Assembly (NCBI GenBank): GCA_028279445.1
Contig: JANQNT010000028.1
Location: 20,518-84,517, forward strand
Direction: 5' to 3'
Source of the DNA: Tepidamorphaceae bacterium
GTDB taxonomy: Bacteria; Pseudomonadota; Alphaproteobacteria; Rhizobiales; Tepidamorphaceae
DNA: 64,000 nucleotides
In this document: positions 18,914 to 28,078 of the stretch, in pieces
Position numbering within the stretch: position 1 is the first letter of the stretch
Layout: each line of letters opens with the position of its first letter
Made by a program: the position numbers and the translations under genes
The notes under the pieces: generated by a model
The model's database searches: none
Told to the model about the DNA's origin: nothing
What the model saw: only the letters and a program-made list of their open reading frames with translations

Positions 18914-19642
18914 TCACAATCCCAGCCGTGCCTCCAGCAAGGCGGGATCGTCCGCCAACATTGCCAGCGGTCCGTCATAGGTGATGGCGCCGGTGGCCAG
19001 GACGGCGGCGCGGTCGCAGATCAATCCCGCGAAGCGCAGGTTCTGCTCGCTGAGCACGATCGACAGGCCCTGACGCCTGAGCTCGTTCAGGGCCTCGGCC
19101 ATGGCATCGACGATGACCGGGGCGAGCCCTTCGGAGGGTTCGTCCAGCAGCAGTGCGGTCGGATTGCCCATCAGCGTGCGCGCCACGGCGAGCATCTGCT
19201 GTTCGCCGCCGGACATCTGCGATGCGGAGCGCGACCGCATATCGGCGAGGTTGGGAAACAGCGCAAAGATGCGCTCCGGCGTCCAGTCCTCCTGCCCGCC
19301 CGGTCCGGCACGGGTCCCCGCGACGAGGTTCTCTTCCACTGTCAGGTTGGTGAAGATGCGCCGGTCCTCGGGCACGTAGCCGAGCCCCAGCCGGGCAATC
19401 GCATGGGTCGGGCGCCTTGCGATGTCGGTGCCATCGAAAACGAGTTTCCGGGCCTCGGTGCGCACCAGCCCCATGACCGCCTTGAGCAGGGTCGACTTGC
19501 CGGCGCCGTTGCGCCCGACCAGCGCCAGCACCTCGCCGGCGCCAAGGCTCAGGTCGATGCTGAACAGCACCTGCGCGCGGCCGTAATAGGCATCGAGCCC
19601 GGCAATGCGCAGCAAGCCAGCTTCGGGCTTCGGCGGACTCAT
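18914..19642 (-). CDS. livF: ABC transporter ATP-binding protein, LivF type
   Basis: ATPase of a HAAT-family (branched-chain amino acid/amide) importer, 242 aa. Walker A is VGRNGAGKST (about 38-47), the signature MSGGEQQMLAVARTLM, Walker B ALLLDEPSEGL, with the LivF hallmark SEGLAPVIVDAM. It is the last gene of the transporter block and overlaps livG by 4 bp, so it is translated with it. Substrate specificity cannot be read from the ATPase. Confidence 0.92.
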   Translation of the reverse strand: MSPPKPEAGLLRIAGLDAYYGRAQVLFSIDLSLGAGEVLALVGRNGAGKSTLLKAVMGLVRTEARKLVFDGTDIARRPTHAIARLGLGYVPEDRRIFTNLTVEENLVAGTRAGPGGQEDWTPERIFALFPNLADMRSRSASQMSGGEQQMLAVARTLMGNPTALLLDEPSEGLAPVIVDAMAEALNELRRQGLSIVLSEQNLRFAGLICDRAAVLATGAITYDGPLAMLADDPALLEARLGL

Positions 19643-20385
19643 GCCGCGGTACCCAGATAGACGGCGCGCACGTTGTCATCGGCACGGATTTCGTCGGGCG
19701 CGCCGCGCGCGATGATCGCGCCCTGATGCATGACGAGGACGCGGTCGGCGTGACTGAAAACGGTGTCCATGTCGTGCTCGGTGAACAGCACGCCGACCTG
19801 TGCGTCACGGGCGATCCGCGCCACCAGCTCCATCAGCGCGCCGCGCTCGCCCGCCGCCATGCCCGCCGTGGGCTCGTCCATCAGCAGCAGGCGCGGCTCG
19901 CCGGCAAGCGCAAGCGCAAGCTCGACGCGCTTCAGATCGCCATAGGCGAGTTCGCCGACCGGACGCGCCGCAAGGTGTTCAAGGCCGACACGCGCGGCCA
20001 GATCGTGCGCGGCGTCGCGCTCGCGCGCCGGCGCCCAGGACAGCATGTCGAAGTGCCGGGCCGCATGGCTCATCAGTGCCACCTGTACGTTCTCCACGAC
20101 ACTCATGGAGGCGAAGGTGGCGGTGATCTGGAAGGTGCGCCCGACGCCGAGGCGCCACACCGCTCGGGGGTTCAGCCCCGTGATGTCGCGCCCGTCGAGC
20201 GCGACGCGACCGCTGTCGGGCGCAAGCTGGCCGTTGAGCATGTTGAAGGTGGTCGACTTGCCGGCACCGTTGGGGCCGATCAGCGCGACCAGTTCGCCCG
20301 CATCGAGCGAGAGCGCGATCTCGTGGGCCGCGCACACGCCACCAAAGGACTTCGACAGCCCATCGACCTGAAGCAGTGGGCTCAT
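19639..20385 (-). CDS. livG: ABC transporter ATP-binding protein, LivG type
   Basis: The second ATPase of the importer, 248 aa. Walker A is IGPNGAGKST (about 36-45) followed by FNMLNGQLAPDSG. The Q-loop region VGRTFQITATFASMSVVENV is LivG-like, and Walker B is LLLMDEPTAGM. The ABC signature position reads LAYGDLKRVELALAL, with AYGD in place of LSGGQ, as is common in LivG proteins. It overlaps the fused permease gene upstream and livF downstream by 4 bp each. Confidence 0.92.
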   Translation of the reverse strand: MSPLLQVDGLSKSFGGVCAAHEIALSLDAGELVALIGPNGAGKSTTFNMLNGQLAPDSGRVALDGRDITGLNPRAVWRLGVGRTFQITATFASMSVVENVQVALMSHAARHFDMLSWAPARERDAAHDLAARVGLEHLAARPVGELAYGDLKRVELALALAGEPRLLLMDEPTAGMAAGERGALMELVARIARDAQVGVLFTEHDMDTVFSHADRVLVMHQGAIIARGAPDEIRADDNVRAVYLGTAA

Positions 20386-22247
20386 CGGCTTGCCTCACCC
20401 CCGCGCCGTGCCGCCAACCCGCGCAAAGTCCCGACCACGCCACCGGGGAAGACCAGCACGAAGCCGATGATGACGAGCCCGAGCAGTACCCGCCAGTAGT
20501 CGGTCAGCGGCATGACGAAGTCCTTCATCAGGTGTAGCGCGGCAGCGCCCAGGATCGGACCGGTGATGGTCTGCACTCCACCAAGCAGTGCCATGGCGAG
20601 CGCATCGACGGACGTGGGGATGGCCAGCGCGCCGGGATCGATGTTGCCCTTGGAGAAGACGTAGAGACCGCCGGCGAGACCGGCCGCCGCTCCGGCCAGC
20701 GTGAAGGCCGCCCAGCGCTGGCGGCGCACGTTGATGCCGACCGTCTCGGCGCGCAGGGCGGAATCACGCGCCGCCCTCAGCGCATAGCCGAAGGGCGAGA
20801 AGCTGACGCGGATCAGCAGCGCGATGCCCGCGCCGGCGAGCATCAGCGTCAGGTAGTAGTAGGCCAGCCGACCGGATGCCCAGTCCGACGGCCAGATGCC
20901 GATCAGCCCGTTATCTCCGCCGGTGACCTCGACCCACTGGAAGGCGACCGCGTAGACAACCTGCGCCACGGCCAGCGTCAGCATGGCGAGATAGACCCCC
21001 GACAGGCGCACGATGAAGGCGCCGGCGAGTGCGGCGACCGCACCAGCCGTGAGCGGCGCCAGCAGCAGCGCCAGTTCCATCGGCGCGCCGAGATGGCGCA
21101 CGGCCAGCGCCGCGCCATAGGCGCCGAGGCCGAACCAGGCTGCGTGGCCGAAGCTGATTACCCCGCCAAGCCCCAGCAGCAGGTTCAGCGACATGGCGAA
21201 CAGCGCGAAGACCATCACCTCGATGACGAGCTTCAGCGCGAAGGCATCGGCAATCAGCGGAAAGGCGACCAGCGCGGCGACACCGGCCAGCGCCCACAGG
21301 CTGGCGGTCCGGGACCATGGAGCAAGCGGCAGCATCATCGCCGGCTCGCCACGCAATTGCGGTTCGGGCCGGCCGAGCAGGCCCCAGGGCCGCACCACCA
21401 GCACCACCGCCATCACCAGGAACACCAGCACCAGCGTGATCTTCGGGAACACCAGGATGCCGAAGGCCTGCAGCACGCCGATCAGCACCGCGGCGAGGAA
21501 GGCGCCGGGCACCGAGCCCATGCCGCCGATGACGGTGACGACAAAGGCTTCCGCGATGATGTTGACGTCCATGTGCGGGGTGGCGGGTTTGCGAGCAATC
21601 TCCAGCGCGCCGGCGAGACCGGCCAGCGCGCAACCGAGGAAGACGGCAGCCGTGAACAGCACCGCCTGGTTGACGCCGAGAGCCGCCAACATTTCCCGGT
21701 CGTGGGTGGCGGCGCGAACGAGGATGCCGAAGCGGGTGCGGTTGAACAAAAGCCAGATAGCGGCGAGCACAACCGGACCGGCGAAGACCAGCATCAGCTC
21801 GTAGACGGGAAACCGGTGACCGAGGATATCGACTGCGCCGGTCAGCCCCGGCGCGCGCGGACCCAACAGGTCCTGCGGCCCGAACAGCCAGACCACCGCG
21901 TCCTGGACGATCAGCACGACACCGAAGGTGGCGAGCAACTGGAACAGTTCCGGCGCCTTGTAGATGCGCCGGAGCAAGGTCAGTTCCATCACCGCGCCGA
22001 GCACGCCGGCGCCGAGCGCGGCCAGCAAAACGGCCACCCAGAACATCAGAGGACCGTAATGGATGCCAAGCAGGCGGTCGGCCAACAGCACCGCGAAATA
22101 CGCGCCCAGCATGTAGAAGGAGCCGTGCGCGAAGTTCACGATGCGGGTGACGCCGAAGATGATGGTCAGGCCGCAGGCGGCGATGAACAGGGCCGATGCC
22201 GAGGCAAGGCCGTTCAGCGTCTGGACGACAAAAAAGGACGGCTCCAT
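20382..22247 (-). CDS. Fused LivH-LivM permease of ABC transporter
   Basis: A single 621-aa polypeptide contains both inner-membrane permeases of a HAAT importer. Residues about 1-300 are LivH-like (FGVTRIVNFAHGSFYMLGAY, then GMGSVPGAFLAAVLIGVLQAF). Residues about 305-621 are LivM-like (NLLLGLGGVISFGHAAWFG, then GGVQTITGPILGAA). About 17-19 hydrophobic segments are evident. The usual arrangement is two genes; here the fusion guarantees 1:1 stoichiometry. It lies 57 bp after the binding protein gene and overlaps livG by 4 bp. Confidence 0.92.
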   Translation of the reverse strand: MEPSFFVVQTLNGLASASALFIAACGLTIIFGVTRIVNFAHGSFYMLGAYFAVLLADRLLGIHYGPLMFWVAVLLAALGAGVLGAVMELTLLRRIYKAPELFQLLATFGVVLIVQDAVVWLFGPQDLLGPRAPGLTGAVDILGHRFPVYELMLVFAGPVVLAAIWLLFNRTRFGILVRAATHDREMLAALGVNQAVLFTAAVFLGCALAGLAGALEIARKPATPHMDVNIIAEAFVVTVIGGMGSVPGAFLAAVLIGVLQAFGILVFPKITLVLVFLVMAVVLVVRPWGLLGRPEPQLRGEPAMMLPLAPWSRTASLWALAGVAALVAFPLIADAFALKLVIEVMVFALFAMSLNLLLGLGGVISFGHAAWFGLGAYGAALAVRHLGAPMELALLLAPLTAGAVAALAGAFIVRLSGVYLAMLTLAVAQVVYAVAFQWVEVTGGDNGLIGIWPSDWASGRLAYYYLTLMLAGAGIALLIRVSFSPFGYALRAARDSALRAETVGINVRRQRWAAFTLAGAAAGLAGGLYVFSKGNIDPGALAIPTSVDALAMALLGGVQTITGPILGAAALHLMKDFVMPLTDYWRVLLGLVIIGFVLVFPGGVVGTLRGLAARRGGEASR

Positions 22248-22304
22248 CAGGCTGCCCGGAAAGTTGTCCGAGGAACGGGCGAGCGCTGCGCGCAGCTCCG
22301 CAGA

Positions 22305-23546
22305 CTAGTCGCCGCGCATCGCCTCGACCTCGTCCTCGCTGGCGAGAAAGTCCGTGCCGTCATAGTAGCGCCAATCGGTGAGCGTGCCTGAGCCATCCTC
22401 CACCGCGATGCGGCCGACCCAGGCGCCGAAGCTGCCCTGGTTGTCGATGCTGCGGATGGTCACCGGTCCCACGATGCTCTCGAAGCTGAAGTCCTCAAGC
22501 GCGGCGACCATCGCATCGGTGTCGGTGCTGTCCGCCTCCAGCAGCATGTCGCGGATCATGTACATGATGACATAGCCGAGCATCGAGCCGAGCCGGGGCG
22601 TCTCGTCGTACTTCTCCCGGTAGGCGGCGATGAACGCGGCGTGCGGCCCCTCGGTGACGCCCTGCCAGGGATAGCCGGTGGCGATCCAGCCGACCGGCGC
22701 CTCTGCCTTGAGCGGCAGCAGCCACTCCGGCTCGCCGGTCAGCATGCTGGCGACGGTGCGATCCTCGAACAGCCCGCGGGTCGTGCCCTCGCGCACGAAG
22801 CTGACCAGATCGCCGCCGAACAGCACATTGAAGATGGCATCGGGCCGGGCCTGCTCGATAGCCGAAACGGTGGCGCCGGCGTCGATCTTGCCAAGCGCGG
22901 GATATTGCTCGACGACGATCTCGGCATCGGGATTGACGCGCGCCAGCAGCGTCTTGAAGTTCGCCGCCGCCGACTGGCCGTACTCGTAGTTCGGCGCGAC
23001 GATGGCCCAGCGTTTGGTGTCGAGGTCCTTCACCGCATCGACCAGCATGCCGACCTGCATCCAGGTGTTGGGACGGATGCGGAAGGTGTACGGGTTGCCC
23101 TTGGCCATGGTGAGCGCGTCGGTGAGCGGGCCCCAGGCGATGAACAGGGTCTTGCGCTGGTTGGCGAAATCCGCCACCGCCAGCCCGACATTGGACAGGA
23201 AGGTGCCGAGAAGAAAATCGACCTTGTCGCGGCTGACCAGTTCTTCGGCAACGCGCACCGCGTCGCCGGTGGTGCCACCGTCGTCGCGCGAGATCACCTC
23301 GATCATCCGGCCGTTGACGCCGCCGGCCGCATTGATCTCGTCCAGCGCCATCTGCCAGCCGTTTCGGTAAGGCACCGTGAACGCGGCGAAGCGGCTGTAG
23401 GAATTGAGCTCGCCAATGCGGATCGAATCCTGCGCCTGAGCAGACGCAATACCCAGAATGGCGGTCGCGAGACCTGCGAGAGCCGCGATAGCGCCAAGCG
23501 CGGCGCGACGCGAAACAGCATCGCGGACGGCGCGATGGATCGACAT
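22305..23546 (-). CDS. ABC transporter substrate-binding protein (amino acid/amide type)
   Basis: Periplasmic binding protein of the transporter, 413 aa, peripla_BP_6 fold. A Tat- or Sec-like signal (RDAVSRRAALGAIAALAGLATAI, cut near SAQAQ) is followed by mature sequence beginning DSIRIGELNSYS. The lobe pattern EINAAGGVNGRMIEVISRDDGG and the VAEELVSRDKVDFLLGTFLS region are typical. The ligand is not deducible: leucine-type, urea and amide receptors share this fold, and no urea-specific neighbours occur. A good ribosome-binding site (GGGAG) precedes the ATG. It is the first gene of the block SBP-livHM-livG-livF. Confidence 0.9.
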   Translation of the reverse strand: MSIHRAVRDAVSRRAALGAIAALAGLATAILGIASAQAQDSIRIGELNSYSRFAAFTVPYRNGWQMALDEINAAGGVNGRMIEVISRDDGGTTGDAVRVAEELVSRDKVDFLLGTFLSNVGLAVADFANQRKTLFIAWGPLTDALTMAKGNPYTFRIRPNTWMQVGMLVDAVKDLDTKRWAIVAPNYEYGQSAAANFKTLLARVNPDAEIVVEQYPALGKIDAGATVSAIEQARPDAIFNVLFGGDLVSFVREGTTRGLFEDRTVASMLTGEPEWLLPLKAEAPVGWIATGYPWQGVTEGPHAAFIAAYREKYDETPRLGSMLGYVIMYMIRDMLLEADSTDTDAMVAALEDFSFESIVGPVTIRSIDNQGSFGAWVGRIAVEDGSGTLTDWRYYDGTDFLASEDEVEAMRGD

Positions 23547-23854
23547 GGGAACATCTCCCTGATAAGCCGCCTAATGGAATACAGGCCCGTGCGCGGCGGC
23601 AGGCGGATCGAGGGCGCAAACGCCCGCCACGAGCCAGAAAGGGGCGGCACAATAGCATCCGCGCCGGCAACCGCAATGCACTGATGTTGCGGTGCGGCAT
23701 CCGCAATAGGTCCGCATTTTTGCACCGGTCAGGCCCGGAGCGGCCGAAGGTTGACCAGCACGACCCGTTTACGGTCGGGGCAAGCCCGGATTTACAGCAA
23801 GCGCCGGCGCACAGTATTTCTGATCCGATTGATCATCCGGAGGACACAGCGGAC
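23547..23854. other. Divergent intergenic region between ABC and TAXI binding-protein genes
   Basis: This 308-bp stretch has no supported gene. It should carry promoters for both neighbours. It holds a short inverted repeat, ACCGCAA (23670-23676) and TTGCGGT (23687-23693), of a kind that could bind a regulator, and a ribosome-binding site CCGGAGGA just before the TAXI ATG. I see no clear -35/-10 pair. Confidence 0.6.
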
Positions 23855-24823
23855 ATGCGTTTCAACAGCACGATTGCCTGGATCGCCGGCGCGGCGCTGG
23901 CCGTTGGCCTCTTCACCGCGGCATCCGCCGAGCAGCAGTCCGTCTGGGTCGGCACCGGCAGCCTGACCGGCATCTACTACCCGACCGGCGGCGCCATCTG
24001 CCGGATGGTCAACCGCAGCCGCCAGCAGCACGGCATCCGCTGCGCGACGGAAGCCACCAACGGCTCGGTCTTCAACCTCAATACGGTGCGTTCGGGCGAA
24101 CTGGACTTCGGCGTCGTGCAGTCGGACTGGCAGTACCACGCCTACAACGGCACGGGACGTTTCGCGCAGCAAGGCCGGTTCGACGGTCTTCGGGCGGTGT
24201 TCTCGGTGCATGCGGAGCCCTTCACGCTGCTCGCCCGGGCGGATGCCGGCATCGAACGCTTCGAGGACCTGAAGGGCAAGCGGGTCAATATCGGCAATCC
24301 CGGCTCGGGCCACCGCGCCACCATGGAGGTGGTGATGGACGTGTTCGGCCTGTCGACGGGGGACTTCGCGCTGACCACCGAGCTGAAAGGTCCGGCCATG
24401 GCCGACGCGCTGTGTGAGGGCAAGATCGACGCGATGATCTACACGGTCGGCCATCCGGCCGCCGTAATCACCGAGGCCACCAGCCGCTGCGACGTCAAGC
24501 TGATCCCGGTGACCGGCGGGCCCATCGACCAGTTGGTCCGCGACAACAGCTATTACCGCGCGGCGATGGTGCCCGGCGGCATGTACAAGGGCAACGAGGA
24601 GGACATCGCGACGTTCGGCATCGGCGCCACCTTCGTCACCTCGACGGAGGTTTCCGAAGACGTGGTCTTTGCCGTGGTCAAGGCGGTTTTCGACAACTTC
24701 GAGGACTTCAAGACGCTGCATCCGGCATTCGCCACGCTTGACGAGAAGCAGATGATCGTGGACGGGCTGTCGGCGCCGCTGCATGCGGGCGCGCAGAAGT
24801 ACTACAGGCAACGCCGCTGGTAG
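23855..24823 (+). CDS. TAXI family TRAP-type solute-binding protein
   Basis: Periplasmic receptor of the TRAP-associated extracytoplasmic immunogenic (TAXI) family, 322 aa. A Sec signal (RFNSTIAWIAGAALAVGLF, cut after ASA) precedes WVGTGSLTGIYYPTGGAICRM, the glycine/tyrosine ligand loop of the family. The segment SGELDFGVVQSDWQYHAYNG is also characteristic. The ATG at 23855 is chosen because it starts the signal peptide and has CCGGAGGA 10 nt upstream; the frame opens further upstream without signal-like sequence. No TRAP permease gene lies next to it, which is unusual. The DctQM set at 58 kb belongs with its own DctP. Confidence 0.9.
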   Translation: MRFNSTIAWIAGAALAVGLFTAASAEQQSVWVGTGSLTGIYYPTGGAICRMVNRSRQQHGIRCATEATNGSVFNLNTVRSGELDFGVVQSDWQYHAYNGTGRFAQQGRFDGLRAVFSVHAEPFTLLARADAGIERFEDLKGKRVNIGNPGSGHRATMEVVMDVFGLSTGDFALTTELKGPAMADALCEGKIDAMIYTVGHPAAVITEATSRCDVKLIPVTGGPIDQLVRDNSYYRAAMVPGGMYKGNEEDIATFGIGATFVTSTEVSEDVVFAVVKAVFDNFEDFKTLHPAFATLDEKQMIVDGLSAPLHAGAQKYYRQRRW

Positions 24824-24835
24824 CGACTGCTGTCT

Positions 24836-24851
24836 TAGGGTCCTGACCCTA
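24836..24851. repeat. TAGGGTC-CT-GACCCTA palindrome, copy 2
   Basis: A 16-nt palindrome lies between the convergent TAXI gene and waaF and includes the waaF stop codon. On the minus strand it contains the same GGGTCAGGACCCTA found at 14138-14151. With 7-nt arms and a 2-nt centre it could be a weak bidirectional terminator or a dispersed repeat unit. Confidence 0.5.
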
Positions 24852-25859
24852 GCAGCCCAACTCCGCTTCCAGTGTCCGCAGCGCGTCGAGCACCTGGTCG
24901 GGCTCGATCGCGTCCATCGAACCGCGACCGGCAGTGCGCCCCTCCGGCCTGTGCGCCAGCACGCGCGCGGTGTCGGACAGCGGCGGATTGACCTTCTCGC
25001 TGGTCGGCCCGTACAGCGCGACGACGGGTTTGCGTAGCGCGGCCGCCACATGCATCAGTCCGGAATCGTTGCTGACCACGGCGGCGCTCATCTCCAGAAT
25101 GTCGATGGCCTGCACAAGGCTCGTTTCGCCGGCGAACACACGCGCATGGCGTCCTGCGGCCTCGGCGATCTGGTCACAGTCGTGCCGGTCACGCTGCGAA
25201 CCGATGATCCAGACCGGTCGGCCGGCCTCGCCCAGAGCACGCGCCAGCGCGGCATAGCGCTTGATCGGCCATTGCTTGACGGGCCCGGCCTCGGCGCCCG
25301 GACAGAGCGTGACCGCACCGTCAGCCGCAGCAACGGCGAATGCGCCGGCGGTTGCCGCCTCGCTGTCTGGATCACGCCGCAGCCTGGGCATTTCCTCGGG
25401 CCGCATGCACGGCTCGGACGGATCGGCCAGCGCGACGAACTCATCCACGGTGCGCGGCTTGGCGCCACCCTCCACCGGCACCGCGTTGCGCGGCACGATG
25501 TCGTTGAGCAGCCCGTAGCGCATCTCGCCGCGATAGCCGGTACGCCGCCCGGCGCCGGCGAAAAAGGGGACCAGCGCGGACTTCCATGACCGCGGCAGGA
25601 CGAAAGCGCGATCGAACCCCATCGGCGCCAGCGCCCGGCCCAGGTCGCGCCGGCGCGCGAAGCCGAAGCTGCCGTGCGGCACGTCGAGCACATAGGCGCG
25701 CGTCACCTCCGGCATGCGCTCGGTGAGCGACTGCGACCAGCCCGGTGACACCACGTGCACCTCGCCGCCGGAATCAAGCCGGGCGATGCGTTTGAACAGG
25801 GCCTGGGCCATCACCATGTCGCCAACCCAGGAGGGACCTATCACCAGCGTGCGGGCCAT
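24849..25859 (-). CDS. waaF: ADP-heptose:LPS heptosyltransferase II
   Basis: GT9 family glycosyltransferase of 336 aa that adds the second heptose to the LPS inner core. MARTLVIGPSWVGDMVMAQALFK at the N-terminus matches WaaF (GPSWVGDMVM is diagnostic). The nucleotide-sugar domain contains GAEAGPVKQWPIKRYAALA and the donor-site SNDSGLMHVAAAL followed by VALYGPTSEK. It acts at the cytoplasmic face of the inner membrane. It is the third gene of waaC-hldD-waaF, starting 9 bp after hldD. Confidence 0.94.
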   Translation of the reverse strand: MARTLVIGPSWVGDMVMAQALFKRIARLDSGGEVHVVSPGWSQSLTERMPEVTRAYVLDVPHGSFGFARRRDLGRALAPMGFDRAFVLPRSWKSALVPFFAGAGRRTGYRGEMRYGLLNDIVPRNAVPVEGGAKPRTVDEFVALADPSEPCMRPEEMPRLRRDPDSEAATAGAFAVAAADGAVTLCPGAEAGPVKQWPIKRYAALARALGEAGRPVWIIGSQRDRHDCDQIAEAAGRHARVFAGETSLVQAIDILEMSAAVVSNDSGLMHVAAALRKPVVALYGPTSEKVNPPLSDTARVLAHRPEGRTAGRGSMDAIEPDQVLDALRTLEAELGC

Positions 25860-25868
25860 GCCGGACGC

Positions 25869-26825
25869 TCAGGCGTTGCGGCCATGCAGCGCGTCGAGAT
25901 AGGCGCTAACGCCGTCTTCCACCGAACGGAAGGCGACGTCGCAGCCGGCATCGCGCAGCTTCGTCAGATCGGCCTCGGTGAAGGCCTGGTAGGCCCCTTC
26001 CAGATGCTCGGGGAACGGGATGTACTCCAGCGACCCGCCGCCATGCCACTCGATCACCGAAAGGGCCACGTCGTTGAAGGTCTGGCTCTTGCCGGTGCCG
26101 CAATTATAGATGCCCGACAGCGCGGGATTGTCGAGGAAGAACAGGTTGACCGCCACCGCATCGTCGACATGCACGAAGTCGCGGCGCTGCTGGCCGTCGC
26201 CATAGCCGTGCGAGCCTTCGAACAGCCTCGCCGTCCTTGTCTCGCGCACCTGCCCGTCGAGATGATAGGCGACGCTCGCCATCGCACCCTTGTGCTGTTC
26301 GCGGGGGCCATAGACGTTGAAGTAGCGCAGGCCCACCACCTGCATGGGCAGGTCGCCGGCGTGCCGGCGCACATGGTTGTCGAACAGCCATTTGGAATAG
26401 CCGTAGACGTTGATCGGCGCTTCGCAGGCGGGGTCTTCGGCGAACCCCTGGACACCGCCATAGACTGCCGCCGAGGAGGCATAGAGGAAGGGCGCCTTGC
26501 GCGCAGCGCACCAGCCCATCAGCTCCTTGGAACATTCGTAGTTGTTGTCGAGCATGAAGCGGCCGTCCCACTCGGTGGTGTCCGAACAGGCTCCCTGATG
26601 GAAGACGGCATCCACGGAGGCGAAGGCTTTGGCACCGCCGTCGGCGATGCGGCTGCGGAAATCGTCCTTGTCCAGATAATCGGCAATTTTCAGATCGGCG
26701 ATGTTGCGGAACTTGTGGCCGTCGGTCAGGTCATCGACGATCAGGATGTCGTCGATGCCGCGCGCATTGAGCCCGCGTACGATATTGGAACCGATGAAGC
26801 CGGCACCGCCGGTAACGATGATCAT
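25869..26825 (-). CDS. hldD: ADP-L-glycero-D-manno-heptose 6-epimerase
   Basis: Inverts C6 of ADP-D-glycero-D-manno-heptose to give the LPS heptose donor. The 318-aa extended SDR has the NAD(P) motif [17 protein letters not shown] at the very start, active-site [10 protein letters not shown] (Ser/Thr region), catalytic Tyr/Lys in YGYSKWLFD, and [12 protein letters not shown]. The ATG at 26825 was chosen because the Rossmann motif begins there; the frame continues upstream through waaC without homology. It overlaps waaC by 4 bp (ATGA). Confidence 0.95.
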   Translation of the reverse strand: MIIVTGGAGFIGSNIVRGLNARGIDDILIVDDLTDGHKFRNIADLKIADYLDKDDFRSRIADGGAKAFASVDAVFHQGACSDTTEWDGRFMLDNNYECSKELMGWCAARKAPFLYASSAAVYGGVQGFAEDPACEAPINVYGYSKWLFDNHVRRHAGDLPMQVVGLRYFNVYGPREQHKGAMASVAYHLDGQVRETRTARLFEGSHGYGDGQQRRDFVHVDDAVAVNLFFLDNPALSGIYNCGTGKSQTFNDVALSVIEWHGGGSLEYIPFPEHLEGAYQAFTEADLTKLRDAGCDVAFRSVEDGVSAYLDALHGRNA

Positions 26826-27883
26826 CTGGCCGCGTGTCCTTGTGCAGGCGGAGCGGACGACAACGCCGCGTCGAGGGCCGCAGAAACAGCGTCTGCCGCG
26901 ATGGCGTCCATGCAGCCCTCGCCCGTAGCCGCGTGGGTGCAGGTGCGGTTGTAGCACGGCGCGGCGGGATGATCCGAGACCAGAGCAGTCATGGCATCTC
27001 CGAGCGGGCCGGTGCGGCGCGGATCGGTCGGACCCAGCAGCATGACGCCCGGCCGGCCAAGCGCCTCGGCAAGATGGGTCAGGCCGGAATCCGTACCGGC
27101 CACGGCCGCGCAGGCAGCCAGCGCGCCGGCGAGGTCCGATAGCGACAGCGCCGGCAGGACGCGCGCATCCGCGATCCCGGCGCAGATGTCCTCGGCGACG
27201 GCGCGCTCCGCCGCGTCGCCGGCGGTCAGCACCACCGGAATGCCGCGATCGGTCAACCGCTGCGCGACATCGCGCCAGCGGGACGGCTGCCAGGTCTTGC
27301 TGGGCCAGGCGCTACCATGCAGCAGGGCGACCGGGGGAATTGAGACACCGGCATCGCGCAGCGTCTCGCGACCCTGCCGCGCCAGCCCGTCGACATCGAG
27401 GCCATGGTCGAGCGGCAGCCCGTCGAGCGCGTAGCCGAGGGCACCGGCGAAGAGCTTGCGCGTGCGCATGGCGGCGTTCTGCAGCACCGGCAGGTCAAAG
27501 GTGGTGCGGTAGGCGAGCGCGGCAACCGGCTCGCGCGCATGCGCGCGGGAGAGACCGGCCACGGCCCGGCAGGCGAGCCGGGCCATCACCGCGCTCTTGA
27601 TCAGCCCCTGGGCATCGATCACCAGATCGTAGCGTCCCGAAAGCCGCCGGCGCAGGTCGCGCAGATGCGCGATCATGGCCAATGGCCCCTGGCCTTTCAT
27701 GGCGCGCAGCCGTGCCGGGATCACGTCGGCAACGGCGGGATGCAGCGCGGCAAGGTCGCTGAAGGCTTCCTCGACCAGCCAGTCGACGGTGACGTCAGGG
27801 CGCGCCCGCGCCACGTCGCTCAGCGCCGGATAGCTGTGCACGACATCGCCGAGCGAGGACAGTTTGACCAGTAGAACGCGCAT
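26822..27883 (-). CDS. waaC: ADP-heptose:LPS heptosyltransferase I
   Basis: GT9 enzyme of 353 aa that adds the first heptose to Kdo in the LPS core. The N-terminus [21 protein letters not shown] is the WaaC signature. Later motifs are [15 protein letters not shown] ([16 protein letters not shown]), [17 protein letters not shown] and [26 protein letters not shown]. The start is the ATG at 27883; ATG at 27889, two codons earlier, is equally possible. It leads the operon waaC-hldD-waaF and is divergent from hldE. The open frame extends far upstream, but that part is antisense to hldE. Confidence 0.94.
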   Translation of the reverse strand: MRVLLVKLSSLGDVVHSYPALSDVARARPDVTVDWLVEEAFSDLAALHPAVADVIPARLRAMKGQGPLAMIAHLRDLRRRLSGRYDLVIDAQGLIKSAVMARLACRAVAGLSRAHAREPVAALAYRTTFDLPVLQNAAMRTRKLFAGALGYALDGLPLDHGLDVDGLARQGRETLRDAGVSIPPVALLHGSAWPSKTWQPSRWRDVAQRLTDRGIPVVLTAGDAAERAVAEDICAGIADARVLPALSLSDLAGALAACAAVAGTDSGLTHLAEALGRPGVMLLGPTDPRRTGPLGDAMTALVSDHPAAPCYNRTCTHAATGEGCMDAIAADAVSAALDAALSSAPPAQGHAAR

Positions 27884-27907
27884 TGCCATCCACGGGCAGG
27901 TCGCTTG

Positions 27908-27934
27908 ACCGGTACGCGGTCCGTGCCGGTTTTT
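27908..27934 (+). terminator. Terminator-like hairpin in the waaC-hldE divergent region
   Basis: Stem ACCGGTACG (27908-27916) pairs with CGTGCCGGT (27922-27930), with one T-G wobble and a 5-nt loop, followed by TTTT to 27934. It has the form of an intrinsic terminator on the plus strand. It would stop transcription running antisense out of waaC before it reaches hldE. Odd position, since no plus-strand gene ends just before it. Confidence 0.4.
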
Positions 27935-28078
27935 AGTGCGCGTCGTGATAGGCGCACCCGGCGCATCCGGCAAGCCCGCCGCCCCGGCAATGGTTGAGCG
28001 CGGGCGATGGTTGTGGGAAACAAGCGCGCTTGATGTCACGCGCGGATTCATGCCGACCGCGCCACCCGGACCACCCGC

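Noticed and set aside
21093..22391. Plus-strand open frame opposite the LivHM permease
   Set aside because: His/Gln/Glu-rich antisense translation typical of the reverse strand of hydrophobic proteins.
18914..23546. Interpretation as a urea (Urt) transporter
   Set aside because: The gene layout is similar, but no urease genes are near, the permeases are fused, and the binding protein shows no urea-specific feature I can identify.
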